Below, piece after piece: positions 23,250 through 36,472 of a DNA stretch of 64,000 bases. Origin of the DNA: Cyanoderma ruficeps (Eukaryota > Chordata > Aves > Passeriformes > Timaliidae); NCBI GenBank assembly GCA_008694505.1, contig VZDJ01000116.1:19333716-19397715 (forward strand), read 5' to 3'. How positions within the stretch are numbered: the first letter of the stretch is position 1; every line of letters starts with the position of its first letter. The translations under genes and the position numbers were made by a program. The notes below the pieces were generated by a model, which worked only from the letters and a program-made list of their open reading frames with translations, was not told the origin of the DNA and searched no databases.

Positions 23250-26200
23250 GTGAGTATGTGACTCTGGGGACTTGTGCAGGGGCTGTAATTTTGTTCCAAA
23301 ATACTGCCCAGACAGAAAACCTTGCAGAGGAGCTGGGTCTCATGCAGTTTTATGGCTGTGATCCATACTATATAGCAGAAGTGTGACTCCCAAACCTGCT
23401 GAGTGAGGGAGGCTTCCCCTTCATCTGCAGGAAATATTTGTTCATCTCCATGAGAAATTCAAGCCTGGAATTCAAAAGTAAAAAAAAAGTACTGATGGAC
23501 ATTTTATGTCTGTCATTCCAGAACAGTGACAGCCAGGACTTCAGTGGTCCAAATTATATTCTTTTCAGAAGAAGGAGGGTATTTCTCTGTCCTCCCTCCC
23601 AAGGTCATTGACTTCTTAGGGGGCAAGCCAGCAAAACATGCACATTTTTATCATTATTCCTTTGAATAGCTGGGAACAGTTTATTGCTTCTTAACAATGT
23701 TTTATTGAGAAATTTCCGAAAGGGCTTCTGTGACATGACTGTACAGCCCACCCTTGTCAGATATAACTACTTGTTTTGCATAAATGTTGGTGTTTCTAAC
23801 TTAATGGGACCATAATTTTCAAATTGCTTTAAGGTCACTTTGAAAGAAGCTTAAAAATAAAGCACAGGAAAAACGAGTCATTGCTTGCTATTGCTTGCCA
23901 ATCAGAGATAGGAGATTGGAGAATGCATGTCAGGATCTCTGCACAAGGAATTCCTACACAGCACCTGTGATAGGCAATACCTCTAAGATTTAAGACTGTC
24001 AATATCTGTGGTGTTTGAGCTTAAATGATCAGAATGTCATTCAGATGGAATTCAAAATACCCTGAAAGCTGATCAGCTGAGAAAACATTTTAATCTTTGT
24101 AGCAGGTTATTCAAGATCAGTGTCTGACTTGGTACTGATGCTACTCCTGAACACTTCACGTACCTTCAAATACTTCCTGAAGATGTGTGAGACATGAGAT
24201 CTGTACATTTATTTGGACGTAGGCTCACAGTTGAGACTCACAGTTCTCTTTTAGAGCATGGAAATAATGAAATACAGCAAAATCAAGAAAAAAATATTGG
24301 CCAAAATATTTTCTTGAATATTGTCGTAGTTTGTTTTAAGAGAGAGCCAGGGATATAGAACAGAGATTTTCATCTGATCTGGATGGGTGTTTAATTTGTT
24401 CCTAATGTCAAGATTACATCTGAGACTCCATATCTTGACTCATGAGATCTCTCCCCTTCATTCTCATGATGGTAGCTTGCAGGACAAGCTATCTTGCCTT
24501 GCAGTATCTGTCCTTGGCATTGGCATCAACCTCTGGGGTGAATCCAGCACCAATCTCCAGACATGCTTATGAATTTGTTTGGTTTTTTTTTTCCTTACAC
24601 TGTCTTTTTATCATCCACTTTATATTTTCACAGTGAAGTTTGTCTTTTCCAAGCTGTAAGTGGAAAACTGTGATAGCTGAATTGGCCTTAAATGCTGCCT
24701 TGAAAAGGGTCTGCATCAGAATGCACATTTTCAATCACTTGACAGGTTCATTGCATGAATTCAGTATTATTTTTCCTTAACTTTGCCCCTAATATGAGAG
24801 TATATTGCTGTTAAATTTGTCAGTCCTGCAGGGGGAATGCAATTAGAGGACAACAAGCTGGCTTTTGTTTCAGACCCTGCACTGCCAACAGAATTGTTAA
24901 CTGGCTTCCAGTTGAAAAATTGTTATAGCTGGTGATGGAGAATGAGGAGAAACTTTATGGTGAATTTTGATGCAGCTCAGCAAGGCTGACTGGAAGAATG
25001 TGTGAGACTGTCCATTTGAGGAAAATACTGGCAGTGCTGGAAGTGGGGCACTGAGCTGGATTATTTTAAAAGTTATGTTCAGAGAGGAAGGGTGGACTCA
25101 TCTGCTTGGATTTGTGATGTCAAAAGGACAGTTGCTTAGTCGGTGGCAAGACACAGGTTTCCAGAATATATTCCAGATTCATCTGGGATGTCAGTATGAG
25201 AAGGGGAGATGCTGACAAGTGCTTTTTTTCTGCTCACTAGAAGGTGGATGGGACAGGTGAAAGGACAGCTCCTACTTTCACTTGATGCTCTTTCAAGAAA
25301 AAGTGGTTCCTTTTCAAGGAAAAATGTCCACTCAGCCTCTTCTGTCTGGCCTCACAGTTGCCAGTTGTTCCTGAAAGCACTGACTGCTCTGTCCCTTGGG
25401 TTGAGCTGAGCAGGTCCTGTGGGGTGTCAGGAAAAGGAGGAGGGTCAGCAGCCAGGGCTGTGTGAGTACAGTGAGCAGCAAGTCCCAGCAGTTGGGCCCT
25501 CTGCTTCCTCAGTTAAGGAGGTTTGGAGCTGGTTCTGGCCTTGGAGCAGCCCATGCCACTTGCTGTGGTTACACTTGCCTTTGAGAGCTGTGGGCATAGG
25601 ACAAATACCTGCAGGATCCCTTCAGCACATTCTATAGGGGCTGTGCTCCCACCCCTTTGGTCACAGTGCCCTTGCCCCTGTCGGCGTCATGGTTGCAGTG
25701 CTGTTCCCTGCAGTTAGATATAAGGCTGATCTAAAATTCGTTAGATATAAGGCTGATCTAAAATTCAGGGGCATAAATCATGATTATGCCCCAGTTCAAC
25801 AAATCCTAATGAGTCAGGATCAGGGGTGACGCCTGCCAACGCTTGCAGTCATTTCCAGAAGCAAATCCTGGCCTTTGTCTAACAGAGAGAATGGCAGAAG
25901 GATCTCATAGGTGGTATTAAAGTGCTCGCTGAGCTTTCTTTTCCCTCCTCCTGCTTCTTTATTTACTCTGTCAAGATAGCTTTCCTGAGAAAGACAGCAC
26001 AGCAGCTGGACTTGATTATTTCCTTAACTTATGCAAACCCTGGGGCTTATGAGAGGGAAGGTGGGCAGCGTGTGAGGTTTTAATATACATTTACCAGAAG
26101 TTAATGAACAAGCACAGAACCTTGAGGGCACACAGCAATGTTGTCTTTAATTTTATTAAATATTTATGCAGCTCTTTTCTTCTTTGGGCCAAAGTACAGC

Positions 26201-27431
26201 TCTTCCTGAATATTTTTAATTACAAAGTCCCTGCCAGGCATTTTCGACTGTGCAGGTCGAACCCACTGAGAATGATTAAATTGAATGTTGAGAGAAAGAG
26301 CATTAGGGAATCTCCAAACCATTTAAAGTAGCTTACAGAATTTTTGCCCTCCAAAAAAAGAACAGTAGCAGCCTGGGCCATTGGGGACGTAGCACAATTT
26401 TGTCTCACCAAAGCTCTTCCTAGAGACTTTCTGTTGGCAGTTCAGGCTCTGAACAGGGGAAGGATAAAACTCCTGGGTGTCCTAAAGGGCACAGAATGCT
26501 TTCAAGACAGTGGCTTCTGTTGTGTCTGTGTTTTCACAGAGGTTTAGCATGTTGGCATTTGTTAACTTGCTGCAGGCAAAAATCCAGAATCTCTTTTTAT
26601 TTGTGCTTTGAATCCAGCCTGTCAATAAAGACTACACATAGAAACCTGATCCAGACTGTATTAAAACTTATGGAAAGCTTTGGATTAATCCTATTGCTTC
26701 ATCATTATATTGGCGCACAAAGGCAGCTGTAAAAAGAAGTTTTGGATGTGGTTGTGTACACTTCCACTCTTAGGTGGCCCAAAGAAGAATCAATTCCCTG
26801 GATTGCCTTCCCTGTGTGACACAATACCATGTAATCCTTGGACTATGAAGTTGGCCGTGTTGTAGTTTAGTGTTGGAAAAACATCAGTTCCTTTTTTTCT
26901 CTCAGGCAAGTCACTGCTCAGTCAGGGAGCCCATCAACATACGTAAATATACATACTGTGGCTCTTTGTTCAGGAGGTGCTTCTAGTGTTTTACATTCCT
27001 AGCCATTGTGAAAAAATGACGTTAGATCTTAGAATTAACCTGGTTCATTCTAGAAGCAAAGAACTGCAAAAAGCAAGCAAACCAAAAGAATCCAAAAAGT
27101 GATATTTAAGTTAGAGATTAATAAGGAAGGAAATGAACCATACAATATTCTTTCTGAATCTCTGTCATGTTTTGTTGCCACATGAAGCACAAGTGCTCTC
27201 CAGTGCTCTGCAAGATTGGTAGTTCTGCTGCTGCTGGGATCAAATGCCTTCAGTGAATTGTGTTCCTGCCTCTCAAACTAGTCCAGCACTTTGTCCCTGG
27301 ATGAGCCCAATCCATGATGTGCTATCCTAGCCGAGAACCACCAATACACACTTGCTTTGGGCACATCACCTGAAATTCTGAGCTAACTCTATTGGAGGGT
27401 ACAGTGATGGACTCATGACTTGTCTCCACAG
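23250..27431 (+). other. SORCS3: SORCS3 intron 23250-27431
   Basis: A 4182-base intron, donor GTGAGT, acceptor TCCACAG. It contains a perfect 27-base tandem duplication at 25713-25766 and is otherwise unique sequence with no gene recognised. Confidence 0.85.
25713..25766 (+). repeat. Perfect 27-base tandem duplication
   Basis: GTTAGATATAAGGCTGATCT plus AAAATTC occurs twice in direct succession (25713-25739 and 25740-25766) with no differences. Perfect identity suggests a recent duplication or an assembly artefact. It contains a GATCTAAAATTC word but no recognised regulatory element. Confidence 0.9.
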
Positions 27432-27545
27432 TGACTATGGATATGAGAGGCACAGCAACAACCAGTGCATCCCAGCCTTCTGGTTCAGCCCCTCCTCCCT
27501 GTCCAAGGATTGCAACATTGGTCAGAACTACTGGAACAGTACTGG
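27432..27545 (+). CDS. SORCS3: SORCS3 exon w8: 10CC module, cysteines 6-8
   Basis: Completes C260 and encodes residues 261-297 plus two bases of G298 (114 nt, phase 2 to 2): DYGYERHSNNQCIPAFWFSP, SSLSKDCNIGQNYWNST. It supplies C260, C272 and C287. NST at N295 is a potential N-glycosylation sequon. The PAFWFSPSSLSKDC segment replaces the shorter loop found in sortilin and is typical of the SorCS subgroup. Acceptor CACAG, donor GTAAGT. Confidence 0.95.
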
Positions 27546-28983
27546 GTAAGTGCATCTTGCAATCTATCTGGTTTTGGTGACTGCAGTAGACAAGAGAACC
27601 TGGATAGCTCTTTTCTCCTCTGCATCCCATTATACTCTTTTTCAGTCTTATCCATGAGGTGATGTTGGCAGCAGCATCTGTATGGAAAATTGCCTTGTTC
27701 CTCAGAGACAGGGAGAAGCACGTTAACACAAGTGACATGTAGATATTGCATTGCTAGCATGTGATGTGTGATCCCTGGAGCCTAGACTTGGAGCTCCCCT
27801 TTGTTGCAAAATTAAAACACATATCAAAAAGGTCTGTCTGAGAGACAGCTGAACATTTAAATGGACAGGTTTGAGGTATTTCACATTGTATTTTATTGAA
27901 CCTCTTACTATCTTACAGCTCCTATTTATATCAGCTTCTAGGAAGGCTCAAATGAGCAATTTTTAGCCTCTTTTATGTTTTCTTCCTCTGCCATTTTCAC
28001 TTTGCACATACAATGCCTTGCATTTCAGACGAGCTTCATGTGCTGATTTCTCCTGGTCTAACCCAGAACAGATGGCAAGTGTTGGTTTATTATGGCAGCA
28101 TCACTTTGCAAATGCTCTACTATCATTCTGGAAATGCTGTGAGACTTTCACAGGCTGATGCAAAATTGCAATGTTCCTTCTAGGACAGGGCAGGCCCTGC
28201 AAATTTTATGGGGCTGATTCTGGGTCGTGTGTCCTGCCTGCTCCATGGTTATGGCAGGAACCAGCTCTGTTCCTGGATGAAGTGAAGCTGCTTCTGGGAG
28301 TTTGGAGGCATTTGACCTCAGAGACCCCCTTTCAGCTGAAAAGCTGCTTTAAATATGGGGTGTAATTACAGAAGCCCTGGCCAGTATGACTGCTTGTAGC
28401 CTTCTTGGCAGAGAGCAACAAGAAAATATTCGGGGTCGGTATGAAATTAATAGAAAGGGTTAACCCCCCTCAACAACACAGGGAATAGCCAAGTGTCTTG
28501 CTGTTTAGCCAACCTCTTCCAAGAAGAGCTAAGAGAAAAACCCATACCCCAAATCATTTTAAAACTGAGCTGGGCAAAGCCCTTGGCATATTTTTTCAAG
28601 TGCCCTTTAGCCCAAGAGAGGCAGACAAAACCTAATAAATGGTATAATTAAAAAGCTGGGATGCAGGATGCAATCCTGCAGGCATTGGGTTGGAGGAATT
28701 CTCTGTTTTTCAGTAGGGCAGAGTAATTCACCTCCACAATGTGTCTCTTTCTCAGTGATGCTACTGAGAATCTCTGGAGAAGGTTGAATTGTGACTGGTT
28801 TGGTTTTCTCCTATGTAACAAAGCGTTGGGTTTGAGTCTTCCTTTCCATGAGGGGATGGTGCAGGGAGTCAGCCTTTGAAAAAACACATGCATTAATGTG
28901 GAGAGACAAAAAAAAAAAAACAAAACAAAGGAACTTTTCCTCCCTCTGTCTGAGCCCAATGTCCTTTTGTTACTGTTGCCCAG
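27546..28983 (+). other. SORCS3: SORCS3 intron 27546-28983
   Basis: A 1438-base intron, donor GTAAGT, acceptor TGCCCAG. There is a run of A's at about 28909-28920. The 164-residue minus-strand open frame at 28648-29142 overlaps the next exon in antisense and has no recognisable features, so I treat it as chance. Confidence 0.85.
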
Positions 28984-29155
28984 GTACCGAAGGATTGTGT
29001 CTAACAACTGCACAGATGGCTTGCGAGAGAAGTACATGGCCAAGATGGAGAAATGCCCTGGGAAAGCACCCCGGGGATTGCACATCCTCACTTCTGATGG
29101 GAAGCTGGTCATGGAGCAGGGCCACAATGCCACCTTCATCATCCTTATGGAAGAG
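28984..29155 (+). CDS. SORCS3: SORCS3 exon w9: end of 10CC module and start of PKD1
   Basis: Completes G298 and encodes residues 299-355 (172 nt, phase 2 to 0): YRRIVSNNCTDGLREKYMAK, MEKCPGKAPR, then GLHILTSDGKLVMEQGHNAT and FIILMEE. C307 and C322 complete the set of exactly ten 10CC cysteines (202, 219, 236, 251, 253, 260, 272, 287, 307, 322). APRGLHILTSDG marks the passage to the first PKD domain. Sequons lie at N306 (NCT) and N346 (NAT). The donor GTGTGG is weak; a strong AG acceptor lies only 73 bases downstream (see the separate entry at 29229). Confidence 0.95.
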
Positions 29156-32100
29156 GTGTGGTTGTGGTCTCAGTAAACCTTTCTTGGTGTGGCAGCACTT
29201 GCCAGTCTTCTTTTCCTTCACTTTTCAGGTTACTGAGAGGAAAATAGCAATCAAGGTGGACCATGAAATGGTGAATAGTCCTGAGATTTATGAGACTTAA
29301 GGAGTTTAAGAGAATTGAAGGCCATAGTGACACAAGCGGGCCATATTGGGTCCCACCAAAGTTGTGGTTATCTTGTCTATCAGTGATGATGTTAATGCCA
29401 AAGAAAGATAGATCTGGTCAAAAAATTTATTTCTCCACTCACTTCTTGCTGCTGCCAGTAAACTGCAGTTTCTGAAGGTTGTGACAGAGAAGTTGTGTTT
29501 CTGTGATCAACAGTTCTGTATCCGGGATGTGAAGCTTTAACTTCAGCTTTTCTGGGAAAGGTTAAGATCAGTGGGGAACATGTTCACACTCATAGGGACC
29601 AATGAGGGGCATTTTTATTTGCAGTAGGAGTTGTGTCTCCTTAAGCCACCTCTAGCCCCCAGCCCTTATCTGTTCTATTTATCTATTGGTACAGTTCCCT
29701 CTGTAGCCAACAGCAGCATCAGTGACACCAGGCCATGCTGCTGCCAAAAGCTTCAAAATGTTGAGGCTCTTCTGGCCAGGGACTGAGGTCGGGCTGGAGA
29801 GGCGCAACTGCTTTTCATCACATTTTCTGTCCTGTGTATGTTTTTTGGAGCAGTACCTGGAGACAGCTGAGACAGACCACCCACAGACAGACACATTCTC
29901 ACACTAAATTAAATTCTTACACAGTAGCTAAGTATTTCACTGGGACTACACTAATCTGACAGGGCCTCTTTACTACTTCCTCAGAGGTTCATGCATGCTC
30001 TGCTTTTATACAAGGGGGATTTCTTGTCTACTTGCTGCTTCTTTTCTATTCTGCAGTTTGACATGGTAAGACAATTTGTGTAGACACTAAGAGTGGGAGT
30101 TCCGAAAAGAACAGATATAATCTAAAAATTAGGAATCAACTAGTAATTTATTAAGGAACTCAAGCGGAACTGCTGCGTATGAAGAATGATAAACAGATGG
30201 GGAATAAGGCAGCAGTCAAGGTAGCTGAAGAGTGAAATCTTTGCAAGGATTTAGAGATTGAAAAGGCAGCTGAATAAATACGTGAGGGCGTTCAGTCTCA
30301 TGTCTGTTGTTGAAAAATAATGATAGTTAAAAAAACATTTCATTGAAACAACCTTTTTTTTTTCTAAGGGAAGAGGATCTTCAGAACATGCCTCTGTAGG
30401 TGAACAGCTTATTCCACAGAAAGTGGTGTGTTGAGCCTGTTTCTTAAAATAATAGACTTTCAGGAAGAAAAGAAAAGGAACACTGAGATGTTGGACAAAT
30501 GTATTCCAGTCTTTTAGTGTAAACCTGAGAAGAATTGTGGCCAAAAATTTCCTTATGACTTGAAAGAAATAATTTCTATAGAGGTCTTGAGTATTACTTA
30601 CCTTGCTGCCATACAGATTCATTCCTGTCCTCCTCCACCTTCTCTGGTCAGTCTGTTACTGGTGGTAGTTTTGTACCTAAGTTTACACTTCCTTTCTGAG
30701 CCAAGAGCAGCCTGACCAGCCGTGCTATCGGTACACCTGTGTGGTCTCCATTCAGCTGTGTCAGCCTCACCCTGATGAGCCAGCAGTCCTTTCCTGCCTT
30801 CTAGTACACACCCTCAATAGATGGAGGTGACTGACCTTTAGTGACTGTCGGTGCTAAATGAAGACTTCATCACAGTTAATCAAAACCTGAATTTCTCAGG
30901 ATTTATGGAATTAGCTTTAGCTGGATTCTTTGCAGGGGTATTCAGAATAGGTGTGTGGCAATGACTGTGGACGAAGAAATGCAGAATGACTGAGGGTTTT
31001 TCTGTGTTTTCAGGAATATGGGGTTGGACTGTGATTTGGACTGTGTACATGCAAGGGAACGTGAGGAGAGAAGAACCTTTTTAGACTTTTTTTCTTTTTT
31101 TAATCTGAGTTTGGTTTTGATCACAAAGAAATAATAGACTGCCAAATAGCTGTTGGGGAGTTGTGTTCTTGACCACGTCTGTTCACTGGTGTCCATACTC
31201 AGAGCCAATCTTTGTGATAGCCCATACCTTGTTCCCTTTCAGTTATTTATGGGGCTTAAAGGAATAAAACATGCCTCTTGAATATAAATGGATAACAATG
31301 ATTTCTTTTTCCTTTTGAAATGCCTCCACTTCCCTTCTATTTTAATTTATATTTATAAACTCCAGAGTATCTGACATCATTGTGTGGGACTAGAATGCTT
31401 GGTTTAGTATTTTATACACTAGATACAGAGGTATGGAAAGGAGAAAGAAAACATTATTAGTGTGACGGGCAACCTTTGCACTGAAGCCCCAGCTCATAAC
31501 CTGGTGAAAAGATCATCTGCTACTATTTAGTCCTGAAAAATCTGTCCCTGCTTTTCTATGTGAAACCGTCTCATTTCAGATAGAATCATATTGGAGAAGC
31601 AAGGAGGAAATAGAGAAGAGAATTGTCAGGCAAAGGAGATGAGCTGCCATGATTGGTGCAAGAGATTTCAGCCTGAGGTCATCAGTGATGAATCCAGCCC
31701 AGATAAAATTTTTATACTCTGTTCAGTGTCTTCCGTATGAGTTGGACTTGAGGTCTTAGTGCATTCCCTTGAGAAGTGGTTTTGAAAGGTTCAACAAGCT
31801 GTGGGAGCCCTTCTATCAAATAACTGAATATCTCAAGAGTGTAATTTTGCTCCTGCTAGAGAATTTTTTAGAGTGACTTTAAAAACTCTCTGTCTAAAGG
31901 ATGTTATTGACTACTCAATATTATAGGTACGTTTTAGTGTCACTACCACTTTAGTCCTTTCTGATTGCTCTTTGATTTATACTGAACTTTTAATGTCCAA
32001 GTAGGGCAGAGATGAAAATGGTGCCCTGATCAAGTAAATAGCCAAAACTCCCCTGGCTCCCATGGAATGGGAATGATGGAGCAAGGAAGGAGAGGGATCT

Positions 32101-33334
32101 AACATATATAATCAAATATCCATATTTCAAAAACTACATGCAATAATCCTGATTATATGAGTGTCTGAAGACCTCAGGTATACACTCAAAGTAAATTGAT
32201 GTCTGAAAAATACCGTTCCTGCACTCTGATTTCTTTATGTAGGTATGGTCTATGAGGAGGATAAATTCTGTGGGGGCTGCTAAGGTCCTGATTTTCTACA
32301 CATGGGACTTGCTTCATTGTGGTCTGGCTTCTTGTATGTTCTCCCTGTGCATTTACAGCTATAATGGGGTTTATGAGATGACTGTAAAGTACTTCTGAAT
32401 TTCCCATTAAAAAGGTAAATTTATGAGCAGAAATTTTCCAAATTTTTTTTAAACTTTCAGATCACATCCTCAATATATCTAGGGGTTGACTTCAGTTTGG
32501 GGCTAGGAACATCTCCAAAATGTAGTGGTATCTTCTTCATCCCCAGTGAATACAGTGCAGGTCTTTCATGAAAGGAAATTACTTGGCACAACACGTTTTA
32601 TATATATGCAGAAAGCTAAAGCTACAGAGATTTAATCTGAGTTGTAGTTTTATTTCAGTTTAGTGAAATCACTGCAGTGGGCTTTAGCTTTGTTTAAATT
32701 AGCCTTGTTTTGTGTTACATTTGTCAGCTGTGGGCAAGTATAAAATAAGGCTCCAGAAACCAAAATAACAGACACTTCTACAGTCCAACTACAGTGGTTT
32801 AAAGCACAATTTAAACTAAAATAGTGCAAATTCTGTCTCCAGACAATACCTGTGCCGCTGGAATTTTTTGTCTGTTCTTCCCGTCTTCATTTAATAACTG
32901 TCATTGACAGTAATCCTAGAAGAGATTTTCTCATCATCTGCTTCATTCTCCTGTGTATCCAGGCCCTGTCTCAGTGTTGACTGACATTAGACAAAGAAAT
33001 CTGTCAGTCCTCAACGTAGGACTCAACCTGTATAAATTCAGCCATCCTGAAGCTGCATGTCTAGCTGAAACTGGTCTTCTAAACTCTGTATAATCCGGGG
33101 TGGATATTTGCAATAGATGACTCATGTCACCTGTTTCACTTACTTTAGGATGAGGTGTTGGTCTTTTGCTGTCTGTGTCTGCCCACTTTGGGGAATGACA
33201 GAACAAAGCTCAGCTTTTTTTTGAAAAGCTACTACTTTGTGTCCAGGCTAATGAAATGGAACTAAGTGGGATGGAGGGTAATACAATTCCTTTTTTATCA
33301 GCCAAGTTTCCTACTCCAGCCTTCTCTGCTGCAG
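29156..33334 (+). other. SORCS3: SORCS3 intron 29156-33334
   Basis: A 4179-base intron, donor GTGTGG, acceptor GCTGCAG. A potential alternative exon lies near its 5' end (29229-29300). The rest shows no repeat family or gene that I recognise; there are T-rich stretches around 30353-30363 and 31080-31100. Confidence 0.85.
29229..29300 (+). other. SORCS3: Possible alternative terminal coding exon (unproven)
   Basis: A strong acceptor-like sequence (TTCTTTTCCTTCACTTTTCAG ending at 29228) is followed by 23 codons, VTERKIAIKVDHEMVNSPEI then YET, and TAA at 29298-29300. The frame matches phase 0 from exon w9. Splicing from the weak donor at 29156 would need a 73-base intron. The product would end in PKD1 with no transmembrane segment. 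No AATAAA is seen just downstream, and I know of no such isoform, so this may be chance. Confidence 0.25.
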
Positions 33335-33521
33335 GGTGATCTCCAAAGGACAAACATCCAGCTTGATTTTGGAGATGGCATTGCAGTGTCCTACGCCAAT
33401 TTCAGCCCTGTGGAGGATGGCATCCGGCACGTGTACAGGAGTGCTGGGATCTTCCAGGTGACGGCGTTTGCAGAGAACAGCCTGGGCTCAGACACTGCTG
33501 TCTTGTTCCTGCATGTGGTCT
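33335..33521 (+). CDS. SORCS3: SORCS3 exon w10: PKD1 domain
   Basis: Encodes residues 356-417 and the first base of C418 (187 nt, phase 0 to 1): GDLQRTNIQLDFGDGIAVSY, ANFSPVEDGIRHVYRSAGIF, QVTAFAENSLGSDTAVLFLH, VV. LDFGDGIAVSY is the conserved D-F-G-D-G strand of PKD folds, and HVYRSAGIFQVTAFAENSLGS is the matching later strand pair. N377 (NFS) is a sequon. PKD domains mediate dimer contacts in SorCS ectodomains. Acceptor GCTGCAG, donor GTGAGT; the T before GTGAGT is needed for the cysteine codon completed by the next exon. Confidence 0.96.
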
Positions 33522-36472
33522 GTGAGTACCTACACCTGCCACATTCCTTGGGCGAAAATCTGACCTCCCTCAAAGTCCCTGCAGCTTCAGTGGGGCCTAA
33601 GAATAGATGCAAACCCACATGCACATGCAGCTCCTGCTCTTCCAAAGGCTTGGGCTTCTGGACACTCTTCTAACTTGTTAAATAGATTTTATTGAATGAA
33701 GGGAAAGGGAAGGATTTGGTTTTTTTAACACAAGTATATTTGCAGTCCTCAGAGTTACAGAGGAAAGTTTGAAAACATCTGTTGGGCTTTCTGAAAGAGA
33801 CCAAGCAGCGTATGAAACAAAGTCCAAATGTGTATTTTCAATACATGTCTTGTTCCGAGAGGATTAGATTAAACTACTAAATTTTTGAGTGACTTATTCA
33901 GAATTTCAGAGTGTTCACAGTGTTTTCACAGTGCTAATTTAATGGAATAGAAGCATTGTGCTGAGCATGCTTCCTGAGATATGAATATACTGGGGGCTAA
34001 TGTGCTGCTTTTCACATTTCATGTGTTTGACATGCATCCCTGAAGTTTCTGTCCAGTTTGGTAGATCAATGCAATTTCACTCCTGCTGACACATAAGCAA
34101 ATTCAAATATAGAGCTCTCAGTTAAATTCTCAAAGCCACAGCAGAGACCAGAGAGTGTGGAATGCAGGATGAGACCAAAAAAGCCCAGTTCTTTGATCTA
34201 CTCTCAGAGTATTAGATCTTCTGTGTTCAGATGCACCCCATCAATTTTGCCCCTAATGGTGATCATAGCTATGTCTGCCTTCCCTCTTTAGCTGTCAGAA
34301 TGTCTTACATCCTGCCTTGTGCTTAAGCTATTCTGCTGAAAGGAAGCACATTAGAAATTTCCAAAACTCAAGAAGTTTTTTTCTCCATTTTAATTTCCAG
34401 CTCCCTGTGTGAAGGAATAAATGTTCCTTGAAGCTTTTATTATGCTCATAATTCCCTCAAAGTCAATCATGGCTGCACTTAACAACCTGTTATTAGAGCA
34501 TTAACTGTTTTTTCCTTCACCTTGGGCCATTAGCTGACAAAAGTGATGGTTACCTGGTAATAACAACCAGATTTGTATGGATTATCTGATTTTTCTCAAA
34601 GGAACTACTTTTTCATGGTGAGGATTTTAAAGCAGAATGCAGCAAGGGACAGTTCCTTGGCCTGGTTTTGCTGCTCCACCCTTCTCTTCATTAACCTTTC
34701 AGGTCTCTCCTTTGACTTTTATAGCATTCTTAGGTGGACAATTTATTATCATTATCTCTAGGGAAATATTTTGCAAGCACTTACGTTCATGCTAGTGCTG
34801 AAATAAGATGACACCTCAGTACTAAACTTTTAATGTATTTGGAAGTACTGGTCAGTATAGGAGGTTTGACCTTGAAGTTCAAATGTACAGACAAATATGC
34901 CTGAGATTCATTTTTGCTATACAATTGCTCAGGTATTGGGATCCTGTGCTAAAAAAAAAGATAGAAAAAGTCTCCTTGGCCTCAAGCAACATTAATTTTC
35001 TACCCTGCAGCTTTATTAGCAGCCAGTTAAGTTTTCAGCTTTCTGGAACCTGCTGACAAGCTGCTTATCTTGATATTTAAAGGGAGCAAAATTAGTGTTT
35101 TTGCTCTTACATGTACTGGCACAAAATATTTCTGGGAACCTGCTGTCCTTGCAAACCCAGAGTACTTCCTATGGTCACAGCTCAGGAGTGACTTGCTGGT
35201 ATAGACCTCTTGGGAAAAGCGGGAAAAAAAAGATCAAGTTTTAATGGGCCAAAAGCAAGAATAGGGTCCTTTTGTGCTTGAAGCACAGTGGTAAAAGAAC
35301 AGCTCCTGCTCCCCACAATCTTTGTAATCCAAGTAGATGGAGAAATGATTAATGTCCTCATTCCATGCTGAGAGGTAACACAAGAGGATTGTCTCAGTTA
35401 AAATCACCAAATTTCCTGCTTCCCAAAATGAATGTCTTACAAAATAAAAGATTCTGACTTATTTTGTTCTTTCCATCCCACAGGGATAGCCTGTCAGTTT
35501 CCTTTCTTTTAAAGGTACTACCCAGAAAGTAACACTGTCTGATGGGCAGCAGTTATCAGCTGAAATTCAGTACCAGCAAAACCAAAAGATTAAACAAAAG
35601 AAAAGCAATGGAGATAGTAGAAGCTTTAAACAAACTACCATACAAAACCTCAGTATTTTTTACACATTGTTGTTTTTTCTAGAGAGGATCTGCCTTCTGA
35701 ATTCAGGGCGTCATGCCCTGGATTTATTCTGGACATTTGAATTTATGAGATGCAACTTTGCATTGGTATTTTGTTATTTTTCAGTCTTTCAGAATCACGT
35801 GCTTCTGACAGTTACATGCTTTGTTATGCCAATGCACACACCTTTCAAGTGGTTCCTGGTACTTTACAGGGGCAACTGACTCCCCAAAGCCTTCCCAAGG
35901 TCAGGCCTAAGTCAAAAAGATACCAAGGATTTCCAAAATCACGAGTCTTTATTTTGGAGACCTTTTAAAATACTGTTAGGGGTATTTAAACAAGTTATGA
36001 ATGCCTTTTATATAACCAGATTTAAGCCATCTTGGCTAAAATGATTTCCCCACAAATCTTAGTAGCTCAGTGAGTATATTTTCAAGAAAAATCCTTCTCT
36101 CTCATTTGTGTCCTGTCCCTTTCTTGTGTCCTATCTTATGGCTTTCAGTAGCAACTTCCCTGTATAATGCAAAACCAGTTCATTGTTTTTTCTTCAAAAT
36201 GCATTTTAAAAATTCTTCTAAACCCAGTGCTGACCCTGTCTGAAAATCAGCACTGTGGAAAATGTGCATAATAGTGGGGAGAAAAATTATCTTTCAATCT
36301 GATTATATTTTTCTGTTGTTCATTGGCTGCTGAGATTCTCTTTTATTTCTAAACTAGACTTTCACTGCTGACATAGGACTTCTGATTTATTTAAAAGAAT
36401 GATCCTTGCTGTTCACAACAGTGCAGGGAGGATTTAGCTCAAAGCCTTTAATAATGAACTGTCTTCCCACAG
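33522..36472 (+). other. SORCS3: SORCS3 intron 33522-36472
   Basis: A 2951-base intron, donor GTGAGT, acceptor TCCCACAG. Unique AT-rich sequence; no repeat family, RNA gene or additional exon is supported. Confidence 0.85.

Noticed and set aside
28648..29142. 164-codon minus-strand open frame
   Set aside because: It is antisense to exon w9 over its 3' part and has no recognisable domain; exonic codon bias commonly opens antisense frames.
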